DNA of 64,000 nucleotides from Membranipora membranacea (GCA_914767715.1 OU612073.1:3100001-3164000); one strand, 5' to 3'; positions 24,191 to 39,100 are shown, numbered from the stretch's first letter. Program-made: numbers and translations. The notes: generated by a model from the sequence alone, not told the origin.

Positions 24191-27100
24191 CTACAACGGG
24201 TTTGTAGGATAGTCAAACATTTTGAAATCAATAGTATAAATCTGTCGAAGCCTGTCTAAAGTGAATTCATCTATTTCACCCCACAAGTCTTCGTATAACA
24301 ATTTAGTTTTGCCAGCTTTCTCATTAGATAAGAGATGATTGTTAGAATCGATTATAGTTTGGTCCACATCTTTGAAGCCGAATGCATTCAGGATAACTCT
24401 CTCATCACTTTTCATTGTCTCAATTTTTCCTGCAATCAAAGACATGCGAATAATCGTTGATAATAGGCTGCACATAATAAAGGATAATTGTTTTTTTTTA
24501 CATTTGCCATTTCACTTAATGAAAATACAGCGTAAGTTGGTTAATTCAGACTTTATAATTCAGAACTCCTGTTAATTCAGGCAAGAAAAAGTTGTCCCAT
24601 CAGCCAGATCTCAACGCATTCTAATGTCAATTTATTGAGACACTTTTGTGGTCCCCAGATGTTAGAATTAAGTGAACTGCACTGTATGTACAAAAGAAAA
24701 ATACAGTAGTGAGAATTTAAACCGCACAAGCTCAAGAACAAGACTCAGATCCTAAATATAAAGCCATAAACATATTAATTCTTATTTATAAGTTAATGTA
24801 TAAATCACAAAGCTAAAAAGAAGAACCCAACTCTCTGATCTATAAATGTATAGCCTCGCTCACATACCCACAAATGTGTAGTCTAGCTCACAGAAAGAAC
24901 ACATTTGATACTGTGGTCTCCAATGTCCATTTTGAGAGATAATTCCCCCTTCCTCATCCTGCCCAATAACACAAATCTCCAGATAGTCTCTGAATGACAT
25001 GGTCTCGTTTCTATGGTAGCGATAATAACTGGAAATACAATTGATACAAAGTATCATGATATGACAGGAAACAAGAGCGAATTAACTAGTTCAATTGCTC
25101 AAAAGTTCCCAAGGTTGCTGCTAGCGACATTGTAATGGCACTACCATCAACCTGGAAATACTTCGAGCACGTCAATTTCAGCTAGCCCAATTATTATTAT
25201 TTATTATAGTAATTTTTTGGAGTTGCCCCATTTTTCTAAATGGGGAAATGACTCCTTATATTATTGTACTTCACACACTTAGGTTTATATATTATTTTTA
25301 ATTCACAGCGCTTGCCTGACAAGAGAACAACAAAGTCACCGAATAAATTTACATTTTTCCACTGACAAACCTGAATGCTCTTTCCCATTAAGTCACTGCT
25401 GAAGAAACATCCAAATCATATTTGTTATCATGATCTTTAAAAACATTAACATTTACGTAGTTTAGCAAAGAGAGCGTGAACTAACTGGTCTAGTTCTTCA
25501 CAATCAATATTTTATATTTAACCTTGGTTTTCGAATTCAGTCCAAATTGATGATTTGGCATACACGATTTAATTCATGTTCTATTTATAAGATATTCAGA
25601 TGCTATATTGTATAATGGTATTGATGTTGGATGCTATGCAAATAATATCTTACTTGTATAATTTTGGCATACGCTTTTTGAGTCCACAGAAACCTATGCC
25701 TTGCCTTGTTTCCACAAATTTTTGTATATACACGCTTACGAGTCTTCTCCATGGGTTCCGTACAATGGCGAATGAGAAATAGTTGAAGAAGGCTTTGTTG
25801 GTTCCCACTGCTATTTTACCTCCTTTTCTCAAATACCTGTTGAAGAGTCAAATTGTTGGTTGTAAAATCGCAAGGTTTTGTCTCTGTCAGAAGAAGAAGT
25901 AGAGGTGCCATATTTGGCGCATAGTTGGTCACAGTTTGTAGACAGGTCGGGGAGCACCTGGGGAGCAGTGCCCAGGAGTCAGTAGATTGCAGCAGGACTT
26001 GAACCCAGAAACTCCAACTGGGCTACCTCATACTCCTTTACAGCGCTCACAATGTTTACTGACAAACCACTCATTTCATAAAATAAATTGTCTAGTAGAT
26101 TTCACAATAAAACCTAATCTTTGATAACCCTTTTAGCCCCACCACATAAAAGCTGTCTAGTTTACAAAAGATACAACAAGCAATCACCTAATGTTGTGCA
26201 AAAAATCAGAAATGTGTCATGAATAAGCTGACAAACGCTCCAAACACACCAGACTACACAAGTGGTAAAGAGTTGTTCTAAGAGTGGAACTACCCCGGAG
26301 TAGGAGTAAATACTAGGAAGAGTTTGATTTAGCAAAAGAGAGAGGGGTTATTTCAAGTAAAATAGCACCAATTTTCGCTATCTAAGGTTGGAGTTTATAT
26401 AAATTAGCTCATCAGGTTGATTAAATGTTAGCAAGCCATAAATTTCACTGTGCAAACTTTTCCTCCTGCGTATACTTTATTAAAAATATTGTGACAAATA
26501 ATTAACCAATCTCCCTTAGCCTGGGCAGGCTGTCAGGGGTGGGTGGGTGGCGACAGCCTGCTAAATCTCCCTGTTGTCACCTTACTGTTGTCACCTGTTG
26601 CCCTCTTACCTTGGCACCATGTTATGAGGCTTGAGATTTTGGATAGTGGAGCAGGGCGGACCCCGCAGCCAGCAGAGTAGCCTGAGTATATTAGTACTGC
26701 CAGCCTTGAGTATCGGGCAGTACATGATGTGTTTGTGAGATACAAAGTTAGACCTGTGTCCACTGTACCCCGGCAGCAGCTTCTCAAATATCTCCGGTGT
26801 GTGACAAGCCTGAAAGATAACCATTAAGCTATTAGTAAATACAATAAGGTGATGTCTCTATTATAGTCTGAAAGAAAACTATTTAGTTATTAGTAAATAG
26901 AAAAAGGTGGTGTGATCATTTAAACAATTGATGCTTATACACATCAAAACTTTATAAGGTTTGATTCAGCTTCCCTGCATTGGCAGTTGCTATTCTCTAC
27001 TAATAAGCACAAGTTTATCACTGGAGCAACTAGATCAACTCTCCCGATATATGTGGCAAGTTTGATATTCTGCAAGGCTGTATATGCAGCTCAGAAGATG

Positions 27101-30100
27101 CTGCCTGTTGTAGCAGCATTAAACCTATTGTTGTTGCAATACCCTACCATTGGCCTATAGTTACTATACAGGGTGTGTGACCATCAAGGGAAGCCCGACA
27201 ACGCCAGGTGAAGGGCCAATCTGTACCAGGTGAGTCACTGCATAAATATGATTCTATATAAAGTATCGACAGAAATTATGGCACATTGCCGAACTTCCTT
27301 GAAAAATTCCACTGTGATTGTAGTGTCGAAAAAAATATAGGGGAGGCAGAAATCCGCAGCATCACCAGGAGATGTGCTGGAAGCTCATCCACAAGCAATT
27401 TAAGGCATATAATTAGTTAACGGACATGGGAGCTGATTCTGACATGGATTATCCCATTACAGTGTTTTTAGGCCACTGTATTAAGCTTTCTACTAGGGGA
27501 GGCAGTGCCTCCCTGCCTCACCCCCCCCCCCAACTATGGGCCTGAACAGTAAAGTACCACCTGTCCCTATCTAAACTGAAAACCTGGAGGTATAATAGTA
27601 TAACGTATTACTTTTGAATTAGGTCCGATCTCTATAAATCTGACACTAATCTGAAGACCAACTTCCATCGGCTGGGAAAACAAATATCAAAATATCTTAC
27701 CAAGCCACATTTTGAGAGACTTTCCAGCGTTATTAAACTCTAATCCCTAATTGCTTGGAAGGGTAAATATTATGCAAACGTTTATCACTTTAGATTCAGC
27801 CATTAGTTTGTTTTAACAAGGAAGTCTCATATCAGCGAGTAGAAAGCTAGTTACTCAGACATCCTCTAGAAGTAGCCTTGTCAAGCTTTGGGTTTTGGTC
27901 AAACCAAAAAAACCCGTGACAATGCTACTCTCGCAGCTTGTGTGTTTGTAGTAACAAAGGGAAAACGTTTGCATGTTCACCTTCCATCCAGTAAAGAAAT
28001 GCAGTATTAGATTTTTGCTATTTTTTGAGATTTTCTTTGTTCTTTATATAATTGGTTCCCAAATATAGCATATCATAACTTTGCCAATGGTACCCTTATT
28101 TCAGCTTCATTTGTCATCTTGTTCTGTTTTTATATTCGATATGCTGGTTGGTGCAATTCTCATAGCGCATTGTGGCAGTGGATCAAACCAAATTTGACCT
28201 TGACCTTTTGACACAGTTTGATGAATCCTATGATATTCCTCAAGCGACGATTGCTTGTTTTACATTCTCCCCTTTGTTCTGCAGTTAAACATCGCAAAAT
28301 AAATTTTTTTTTTTATCTTCTAATTTATACCCCGAAATTGAGATCGCCAACACAGGAAATTGTGGACTGGTACAGCCTATCACATGGAATCTCTATGCAC
28401 CAGTCATTTGCCTGTTTTGTTTAATCATGCAATTTTGGATTAATTTCTGTCCTATCAACTGTAATATATGATTGTGCAACAGTAACAATGATTGGCATAT
28501 AATTTAAGATCCTGAATAATACTGGATCTCCGGTCTTGATATCACTCTACCTCTAGTCTGAGGCCCCAAAACTCTTGCCCCCTCGCCCCCACCTGACGCC
28601 CCTTACCTCATAAATACGCTCCTTTCTCTCGGTCTGTTGTTTTGTCACCACAGAAACATTGTATGGTAGATTAATACTCGTATCATCAGTAGATAACCAA
28701 TACTGGTACCTCCTGGAGGCGTTACCTAAAAACAACAGAGGAAATAAATAGCCTTTATATCCGTGCTACAATATGCACATTGACAGATCTCAAATAAGCA
28801 AAAGTTTATCTGATGCTGTTATAAGTTTGCTGACAAAAACATTTAGTCATTCATCCAGCATTTAGGAGAAAATATTGGCTAGAGTTAAGTCTAGCTATCA
28901 GGGTCAAATAGATATTAGATCATCACAAACTTAACTGGCTAGGAAGGGAGCTAAGGCCTTATAAGTGAAGAGGAAGAGTAAATTTTGTCAAGTGTGTGCA
29001 AAGGTAAGCATTTCCTCCTTCACATACTTTTCAGCTTTAGGGTAGACGCAGTTTCCCCATCCGCATTTCTCAAAAAGATATGGCCGGACTATTTTGTGGC
29101 GGGTACAATGTTCATAAGTATCGGGTGAGTAACATCAAATCTTATAGTGATGTACAATGAACTCAGCAGTGAAGACTGAAAAAAATGGTTGCATCAGAAA
29201 GACATTTTCTTTGGCTTTCTATTAACCTGAAATATTTTGCCTGGGAACATAAAGAAAGTGGTCAGGAGGTAGATTTAAAGGGCAACCAAGGTTTCGCAGC
29301 AATGCATTAATGGGTAGCAAACATAGACTTAATATACTACCTAGACAGGTCAATAGCATTCAATACTGTCCCACTTAAATAGCGCGACATGACGTAATTA
29401 GTTTGTGCTGTGAGCCATAGTTTACTATATATCCATCAATGAAATAATGTGAAAAATCAAGGGACGCTGGGCACGATATCAGCCCCTGTCCAGCCGCTTA
29501 TTATTCAAGCACAAAGAAAATTGGTGAGTGTATGTAAAAGACCTTTTAGCACGAGATGGTATTCATACTTTGTCTCCAGAACCAGAACTTTTCATGATAA
29601 GAGACAATCATTTACCCTCAGCACTTCCATCACTTCTATAAAAATGTAAAGAATACCTATAACCCAAGATCACAAATACTTTGTTGGATGATCCAGATCT
29701 AAGCACCAGCACCACCACCACCATCATCATTTTTCCTTAAAATTATTCGTGGTTGTGACTGAACACAACCAGTCTGCTCAAATTGGATTGCTAATTTTGT
29801 TGTCGCTTCACAAGGAAGAATAGATCTGTGCTGTTAAATGAGTATGCAAACTACAGATAGCTGTTGTTCCTGAGTATGTAAATGATTGATCTACAGTATG
29901 TGACAATAACTTAACATTTTTATACTTCAGTACAGTAGTCAAAATCTAATGGCCTTTACCGTGGCCAAACTTAATTTTGCCGATGCTGTAAAGGTTCTTT
30001 GAGCTTATAAATGTGATATCAGCGTCAACAGTGAACGTCTATTGCTTCCCCGACCTATACACAGAAACAGCAGCGTGAAAAAAAAGTTATTACTGAGATG

Positions 30101-33100
30101 TCTAAATCAGTTTAAACAAAATTGCATCCGATGAAGACCATCCTCTTTTAGTTGTGTTGTTTTCAACTGTGCAAAGGTATCCTCTCGCCTACACACCATC
30201 TATTACCCACCCAAGTGCAGGACAGGAAAGCATTTAAAGAGCTTTTTCCATACTACATGTCAGCCCACAACAGAATTTAAAATGTTCATTTTCATGTACC
30301 AATCCAATCCTATCCTATCGCCTGTTAATACAACAATCGTTATAATAAGCCAAACCAAACCAGAACACGTCATCATCTGAGAAAATGGAACTACATGTGA
30401 CGATGAAACTACAGAGGAAAAAGGATGGAAGCATGAGACTCTAATAATTTCCAAAACTGGAAAATGAAATAGCTTGGCCAAACTTATTTTTGCCTATGCC
30501 GGTAAGGTTCTTGGAGTTTTCGAGTCTATCAATGTGAGATCGGCGTCAACAGTGATTGTCAATTGCTTCCTTGACCTATTCACAGACACAGCAGCATGAA
30601 AAAAGTAGTTATTTCAACAAGACACGTCATCATCTGAGAAAATGGAACTGCATATAATGATGAAACTACAGAGGAAAAAGGATGGAGACAGTGATGCTAA
30701 TAATTTCCAATGCTTATGATTTTGACTACAGTACTGAAGCATAATAATTTTAAGTTATTGTCATATACTCTAGATCAGCTGTGGGCAACCTGCGGCCTTT
30801 TTGCCATTGCGGCCTAACGGGTTATCTTTTGCGGCCTTATTGTGGCCTTATGCCTAAAAAAGTTATTACCCATAAATTTTGATTCCTCTTTCATTATGGG
30901 AGAACCAAGTATGCATACAGGATATTTCAAAACAATGGCCGTTCTGTATTATGTATGTAGCAAAGCTTCCTCAGCCACTCTACACAAAATCATCATACCT
31001 GTGAAACTGGTGCCAACAACTTTCTCAAGTTGTTTTTCTTTCGAAATAACACAAAACAGTGACCTTAGGATGTCAAAATTACAAAGTTCTCTAACAAAAT
31101 AGTAATTTGTATTTTTTGAAAAACCGCAATTTTGGACGAAAGGCAGATTGGTATCAAGAGTATCTTTGCTACAAGATATCCTGCATTATGGCTGAAATCT
31201 TCCATATAATATTGGCTTTCATTTTATAACCATTTGCAAAAAAATTCCCCCTCGGAGCAAGGTGGGCGCGATAAGATGAAAATTATGACAGGGTGCAAAA
31301 TATTTTTTCAAAAAAGAATTCGCGAAAGAACTTGTTCTCAATAACAACTCTCCCGTTATAAACCTTTTTTCACTTAAGCCGCTAAAGGGCGCTAAATTAC
31401 CCCTCTCACACCCACCTAGCCTGTCTTGACAAGCTTGTCAAGACAGGCTAACACCCACCCTGCCATTTGTCATATACGTGAAACACAGGGATACAGGCAC
31501 GTACTAAATCAAATCATGGTGTAAAACTGACTTCACAAAACTCCGAAAGATAAACCGATATTTCTGCTGAGTTGATGGTTCTTGCAACATACGTCCTGGT
31601 CTTGACACAAATCTGTAGTAGCATTTATAAAATAGGAAGTGCAAAAATTGTTACTCAAGCTCCCAAGCTTCTACTGACTAGCACTCCGTGAATTTACATC
31701 GTTGTAAGCATGGCGCCTAGATGGCATCATTAGTGACATATCAATATTTGTTGCATAAGAAATTCGCTGCATATCCGGTCAGCTAGTATATATGTGGTTG
31801 ATTGGAAACATGTATCATCAATTCACATTCAAGCTACTGTTCAGTTTTGCACAGTTCTCAGAATCTTCTGAATCCATACCGCTGCAAGATTTCATATTGT
31901 AACTTAGGAGCAAATTTCGGTGCATTTTATAATGTCAGTCATCACAATCGAACATTCCAAGTGAATTGAAACCTTGGACTTTACTAAGATCGAACATCTC
32001 CACCTGCTGATGAAGATTTTCACCATCACACGCAATCTTTTGATTTAATTTGATAACATATTGAACTGTATGGATTGTATTTCATTATCAGCTGTCAAAA
32101 CAATCAACTTAGTTGATGAAATAATTATTTTATGATGAAACACGTTGAGGCCGGTGATTGTTTTTTGGGAATTAAGCTTGATAGATTTATGTCAACTGAA
32201 TGACAGAAATGTGAGTTTTCTCAAAGCAAAGCAAAGTTCCAATGTTATCCCTGAACGATATGTTGCGGCCTTTTGAGTTGAGCCTGCGTACAATACGGCC
32301 TTTTTCAAGAAAAGGTTGCCCACCCTTGCTCTTGATTCGTCATGTACGTACTCAGGTACAACAGCGATCTGTAGTTTGCATACTCAATTTACAGCACAGA
32401 TATATTCTTCCTTGTGAAGTGACAATAAAATTGGTATTACAATTTGAGCAGACTGGTTGTGTTCAGTCACTACTATGAACAATTTTGAAGAAAAAAACAA
32501 TGATGGTGGTGATAAAATCTGGCTCATCCAACAAAATATTTGTGATCTTGTGTTATAGGTATTCTTTACAATTTTATAGTTGTGATGGAAGTGCTGAGGG
32601 TAAATGGCTGTATTTATTACAGTGTTTATTGGCTAATGATTGTCTCTTATCCCACCGAAAAACCGAAGGTTTGGAGGTGGTATTAAGGTAATGCCCATGA
32701 AGCAACTCTCATAGGGGACTTCTGAAAACTTATGTGGCAGCTGAGCCCTATTTTTGCACACAATAAACACCTACAGTTTTGCCCATCCATCTTCAATTAT
32801 TGTCAACTTAACTAGATTCATACCTGATCTTCTCTTTGGGAGCAATATGAAAACCAGCAGTTGATGCTATGACATAGAAAACTTGCAACAGCCAGCACAG
32901 GTTTTTGGCTTTTTCTAGCCATTTTTATTCAATCCAATAGACATAGTTTGTCTATGTGCAATCCTCAATCACTCCTCAGAGCAACTTAATAAAGCCTAAG
33001 TGCCTGGGCAATATGTGTAAAATTATCTGCTTTAATAGAAATTTCAATGGTTAAAATTTGCTCAAATATATATTTCTATGGTTCAAAGGCTAATATCTAA

Positions 33101-36100
33101 TAGAGGCAGTCATACCTGAGCAAATCATTTTAGCCTGAGTGCCTGGGCAAAAATCTGGCTCAATAGAAATAGCGATGATTTAATTCTGCTTTATAGAAAT
33201 TTCTATGGTTCCGAAGCTAATCACTATAAATGGCACAAAACAATTATACTACAGCCAATAGGCCACTTGCAAATTCTTATTTGCTTGAACTTTGCACTTT
33301 TGAGCCAAGAACTGTTAAATTTCAAATTTTTGGGCAATTTGTGGTCAACCAGTAAACAGTCAACAAGCCAGGCAGGAAATTTCAGGGATCCTCTCTACTT
33401 TCAAGTAATTATTTAACTCTATTCTCTCATTAGAAACTTCATTCTTTTGGTATTATATAGATTAGATTATTTTGTTTTTTCTTATTACAATATCATCGTC
33501 ATGTAATCTGCGTTAATTACGCCGCTCCCATGTGAGTTTCGATAACTTCTCACAGATTATACTATCATTCACTTCTCCTGGTAGCTGCCGCCTATGTGCC
33601 TACCATTATCATTGTCATTTATTTTACCTCTTCAATTTACCACGAGCAATTTACAACCTCATTATTACGTCTTGATCCGGTGCATGTCTTTACGTCATAA
33701 TTCGGTTTACAAACAAATCAGTGAACCCCTAGTTTGCAAACTATTTGTTGCGTCGCTGTGTCGCTGCGTCACTATTCGCTGTGGCTACCTATGTAGTCTC
33801 AATCGCAATTACCTAATGAGCTGGTCAGTATAGTACACTGTGGGTTCGTTTCTCAGCATGTTTGCTGCTCTATTTTTTGGAAAGCAGCAGTGGACATTAC
33901 TTGTTATCTCAGATCTCATCGTTAGAAGCTTGCCACAATATTTTGTATTTATTTACCAGGCAGCGCTTTGTCTCAGTACTATAAACATTGTTGTATCAGA
34001 TCTCTAAGCTAGAAGCTTGCCGCAAACCTTTTTTTTTATTTATCAGGCAGCACTTATCATGACAGACTTTTAGCTCTGTTATCATGTCTCAGTAAGCGTG
34101 AGCTATTAAGCTGCATAGTAAGCTGTGGGTTTGAATCTCTCAGGTTTGCTGCACTTTTTTTTTGGAAAGCAGCTATCAACATTTTAATTTTCAGATCTCA
34201 TAGGGTTTGAAACTCAGTTATAAGTGGCGTTTGTCACATTGAAACTGTACACGGCTAATCTCTATTTTTGAACATCTGAGTAGAACCATAGGACAAAACA
34301 ACAATTTAGATTATAAGCAAACAATCAGTAGGGAGTACACTTTTCCAATTATAACATCAGAGAGTCTTGAAAAGGACCAGGTAATTCTCTATCATACTCT
34401 AATTTGCCAACACTATATTACATTTTCACTTTGCTTATCATTTACCACAGACACTGCTATATTTTACTGATTTTTTTTATCGCATCATTATCACTCTGTG
34501 CCTCATAGTTAATACGCATTGTAATCTATGAGTGTCACCTAGTTTCGGCTTATATAAACCACCTTCCTCCCGTTTTGTCCCTCATCAGGTTTGCTGCTCT
34601 ATTTTTTAGAAAACAGCAGTGGACACTAATTGTTATCCCAGATCTCATCGTTAGAAGCTTGCCCCAATATTTTGTATTTATTTACCAGGCAGCGCTTTGT
34701 CTCAGTACTATAAACATTGTTGTATCAGATCTCAAAGCTAGAAGCTTGCCGCAAACCTTTTTTTTTATTTATCAGGCAGCACTTATCATGACAGACTTTT
34801 AGCTCTGTTATCATGTCTCAGTAAGCATGAGCTATTAAGCTGCATAGTAAGCTGTGGGATTGAATCTCTCAGGTTTGCTGCACTTTTTTTTTGGAAAGCA
34901 GCTATCAACATTTTCATTTTCAGATCTCATAGGGTTTGAAACTCAGTTATAAGTGGCGTTTGTCACATTAAAACTGTACACTGCTAATCTCTATTATTGA
35001 ACATCCCAGTAGAACCATAGGACAAAACAACAATTTAGATTATAAGCAAACAATCAGTAGGGAGTACACTTTTCTAATTATAACATCAGAGAGTCTTGAA
35101 AAGGACCAGGCAATTCTCTATCATACTCTAATTTGCCAGCACTATATTACATTTTCACTTTGCTTATCATTTACCACAGGCACTGCTATATTTTACTCAT
35201 TTTTTTTATCGCATCATTATCACTCTATGCCTCATAGCTCCTCAGGTACATGCAAACTTCGACTGGCTCATTCATTCTCAACTTAATCACCATCTTATCC
35301 AACCATCCTGCTCTTTCCTCGTACAATCTAAGAATGCTGATCCAGTCAACCAGCCTGCCATTTTACATGACCCAGATTATCACCCTCAGCAGCTCAATGC
35401 TGAACAGAGACGTGTGTATGATCATGTACATGCCCATACTATCAACCCTCAGGCTGACCCCTTGGCTATGCTCGTTCTTGGTACTGCGGGTACAGGTAAA
35501 TCATACCTCATTCACTGCCTACATCAACTTCTCGGCCAATCAGTCACACTCTTAGCACCGACTGGTGTTGCTGCTGTAAATATTGGTGGTGCTACTCTAC
35601 ATTCTCACCTACTGTTTCCTAATGTACACAGCTTTGCACAGCTAAGAGGTCCCTCACTGCAAAAACTTCAAGACAAGTTCCATGCTACTCGTTACGTCAT
35701 AATAGACGAAGTCTCCATGATTGGCTGTAGCATGCTAAATGCCATCAACAAACGGCTGCAGCAAGCCTTTCCAGAATCATCGGCGATTTCGGCCAGCTTC
35801 CACCTGTTGGTGACAGTCGCCTTTTCTATCCCAATGCAGCAAGCCCAAAGGCTGTCTTAGGAAATTTGGCCTACCAAAACATTCGGAGGGTTTTTTTTTT
35901 GACAGAATGTGTTAGGCAGGCCAATGACCATGGGTTCAGGGACTTGTTGCTCAGGCTCAGAGACGGGATCAGTACCCGCAAAGATTATGATCTTCTAGCT
36001 ACTCGCTTTCAAGGTGTGGCTGATGAAGCCAACTTCCAACAGTCTGTAAGACTCTTTCCAAAGCGCCAGTCAGTTGCAGAGTACAATGCCGAGAGACTTC

Positions 36101-39100
36101 TGCTACTTGGCAGCCCTATTGCTACTTTTGAAAGTGCCCACAACATGAACCAAGCCAAAAATGCTCAAAGTGATGATGCTGGTGGCCTTGAACGCTGGCT
36201 ATCGCTTGCTGAAGGGGCAAGTATTATGCTTCGCTCCAACCTCTGGGTACAGAAAGGCCTAGTCAATGGCACTGTGGGCACTGTCACCCACATTATATTC
36301 AACCGTGAAGGGCCACCTGCACTACCAGCCGTTGTCATTTGTACCTTCCCAAGTTATACCGGCCCTTCTTTCCTCCCTCATGTTCCAGGTAGCTTTCCAG
36401 TAACTCCAATCACACGCACCTGGACATCAGGCGTTAACACTCTGAGTAGGACGGGCTTCCCATTATCATTGAGCTGGGCACTGACAATTCATAAATGCCA
36501 GGGTCTCACCTTGCAGCAGGCTTACATTGACATTGGGGACCGCGACACAAGCGTGGGTCTTTCTTTCGTCGCCCTTTCAAGAGCAAGATCATTACAGCAT
36601 CTCCTTCTGACACCATTTCCTTTTGACCGGATTTCACACTTGGCTGACTTGCCAAGTATGGTCCAAAGGAAAAATGAAGAGCGGCGCTTACAACGCCAGT
36701 AAAGCGACAATGTACATAGTTTCATAATTTTTTAACTTACTCTCTACTAATACGGTTTTAAAGCTGTTTTTAGATTAATCTTCAGATTTTATCACAGGCA
36801 ATATTTTTACTACGTTTCTATAACTTTTTATACAAAAAAAATCAAACAACAAAAAAACAACAAACTCAGCCTGAGACGGTCCCAAGCCCGGTTGCATGAA
36901 TGAGGAGGGGTTGTTACAATTGTCATCAAACGTCAACTTAATTTCATATCTTTTGCAATTATACAAATGTCTTACATTACTCTGACAAATTAACTAATTC
37001 AACTACATTGATCTGAACAGCTATGCGTCTTTTCGGTGGGGTCTCTGATCGTATCAGTTCTAGTCATAAAAAGTTCTGGTTTTGGGGACATATTATGAAT
37101 ACCATCTCGTGCGGAAAGGTCTTTTACATTCTCTCACCAATTTTCTTTGCGTTTGAATAATAAGGGGCTGGACAGGGGCTGATATCATGCCCAGCGTTCC
37201 TTGATTTTTCACATTATTTCATTGAATGGTATATAGTAAACTATGGCTCACAGCACAAACTAATTACATCATGTCGTCCTATTTAAGTGGGACACATTAT
37301 GATCAGTGAAGCATAAGCATTGTCCTGTCTAGGTAGTATATTAAGTCTATGGTAGCAAATCATGTGCTGGGCAGCATCAGCTTTGTGCATTACGCGATGC
37401 AAAACTCAAAGTAGTTGCTGACTCTAAGCTTGGTAACACTTCAGTTTAGGGGAGGTTCCAAGACTCTGCTGTAATAATTATAGAGCACAGGCTAAATAAT
37501 AACAGGAACAGGAAACTGCTATGTGGTATTCTCTTTTAGCTGAGTTTGAGTACCTGATGGAAGAGATGTTTCACAAGAATTCTGGCTGAATAATCATCCG
37601 AATTATATTTTGTCTTTTTCCCCCATGCAGAAGGTGCAATCTGCTATTAATCAATGGCCATCAATGAGAAGTTGTTTGAAACCTTGGTTGCCCTTTAAAC
37701 CATAAACATCTAAATAGGTGATTTACTAATGTCAAAAGCATGCAACATACATACAGACGCTTGATAAGTTTGCCTGCATTCCAGTTGCAAGAATATAGCT
37801 TCAAAAAAACAATATTTATGTAATTTTGTGCTCTAACTGAGCATGATGATAAAATATGATGATCGATGTTCCAGGTAAATATCCAAAGCTAATGGCTATT
37901 ATTTCAGCTTAAATGGGGCAGAGCGCTAACTCTGCAGTAAAGAAGATCATAATATGGATAAATATGTGAAGGTAAATATATATAAATATATCATTCAACC
38001 GATTTGAGACATTGCCAGCCCTTCATTAAAAAATTCAGGGAAATTTGTGAAAATTGTAGTTCTATTAGGTGATCTTGAGAGGAACTCATCTTTCATATAG
38101 CAAAGGCCTGGGCGCAAAAAAAGGTGTATGTTACCACTCACTCAGTATGATAAGGAGTAAGAGTTCACACTATACTCGAAATTCCACCATGATAAATTTG
38201 TCACTTACCTGGTGGCATAGAGAACTTAACAGCCTCGGGAACCGGGGTCATCACAGCGTTAACTGGTACTTCTGTAGTAATATAGCCAGTTTCATCACCA
38301 TCATTGTCACCTTGTACCACATTCGAGGGCCTTTTCCTATGTTGCATCTTCTCCAATTTGTGGGCTAGCCTCACAGCTTGGTATAGTGCAGCCAGGTCTA
38401 CTGCCGAAGTAGGGGGTATGACTGTTGTTGATATTGTATCCGAAGTGGTTAATGGTTTCCTGGCAGCGTTTGACGGCGCATATTGCCCTCGCTGACGCGG
38501 TTTTATTTTCGCATTGCCTGCTGGTGACTTTGCGTGCTGGCCGTGTGGTTCAGGCTTGATAAGATCATCATACTTCACGATGTCTTTGAGGCCAGAGAAC
38601 TGCACCCTCTCAACTACTGGCTCACCTTCTTCAGTCAGCTCCAAGTGTCTGGAAAATATGAAGGACAAGATACATCTATAATACATCTCTAATACATCTC
38701 TAATACAACTGGAATACATATATAATACATATATAATACATCTATAATACATCTCTAATACATCTATAATACCGATGTAATATATCTGTAATACGTCTAT
38801 AATACATTTGTAGTATACATATATAAAACATCTGTAATATATATATTCTACTAAACATGAGAACAAAGATGCAAGTCCTCACCGGAAGACCTTCAGAGGT
38901 CAATGGACCGATAAGCTGGGCTTAGCCTAGAGTTCTTAGCCCTCACTGCTATCATATTTGACTGAGCCCCCCCATACTCTTGCCCCCCAACCGACGGTCG
39001 GGGGGGGGGGGAAACATCGAACAAAATTATTTTCACATTTTATAATAGAAGCAAGGTTCTCAATTCAGCGCTTTTCTTAGTGATGGGGAGTTTGTTTGAG

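Larger units (their letters stand above)
32652..37039 (+). mobile_element. 4.4-kb element with PIF1-type helicase
   Basis: A 10-bp terminal inverted repeat, CCACCGAAAA ... TTTTCGGTGG, is bordered by TCTCTTATC (32643-32651) and TCTCTGATC (37042-37050), which look like a 9-11 bp target duplication. It interrupts the right arm of the host element. Inside are a 729-bp-period direct repeat and a helicase pseudogene. No transposase or Rep domain was recognised. Helitron-related, MULE-like or another class all remain possible. Confidence 0.6.
29279..37694. mobile_element. TTAA-flanked DNA element with long inverted arms (host of the nest)
   Basis: The left end AGGGCAACCAAGGTTTC and right end GAAACCTTGGTTGCCCT are inverted, each bordered by TTAA (29275-29278 and 37695-37698). 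The left arm runs to about 29954. The right arm is the same sequence inverted but split into 30716-30767, 32337-32640 and 37051-37694. Removing the two insertions leaves about 2.46 kb, with arms of about 0.68 kb and a core of imperfect repeats. TTAA plus AGGG ends fits Kolobok/T2-type or piggyBac-type elements; no transposase was found. Confidence 0.75.
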
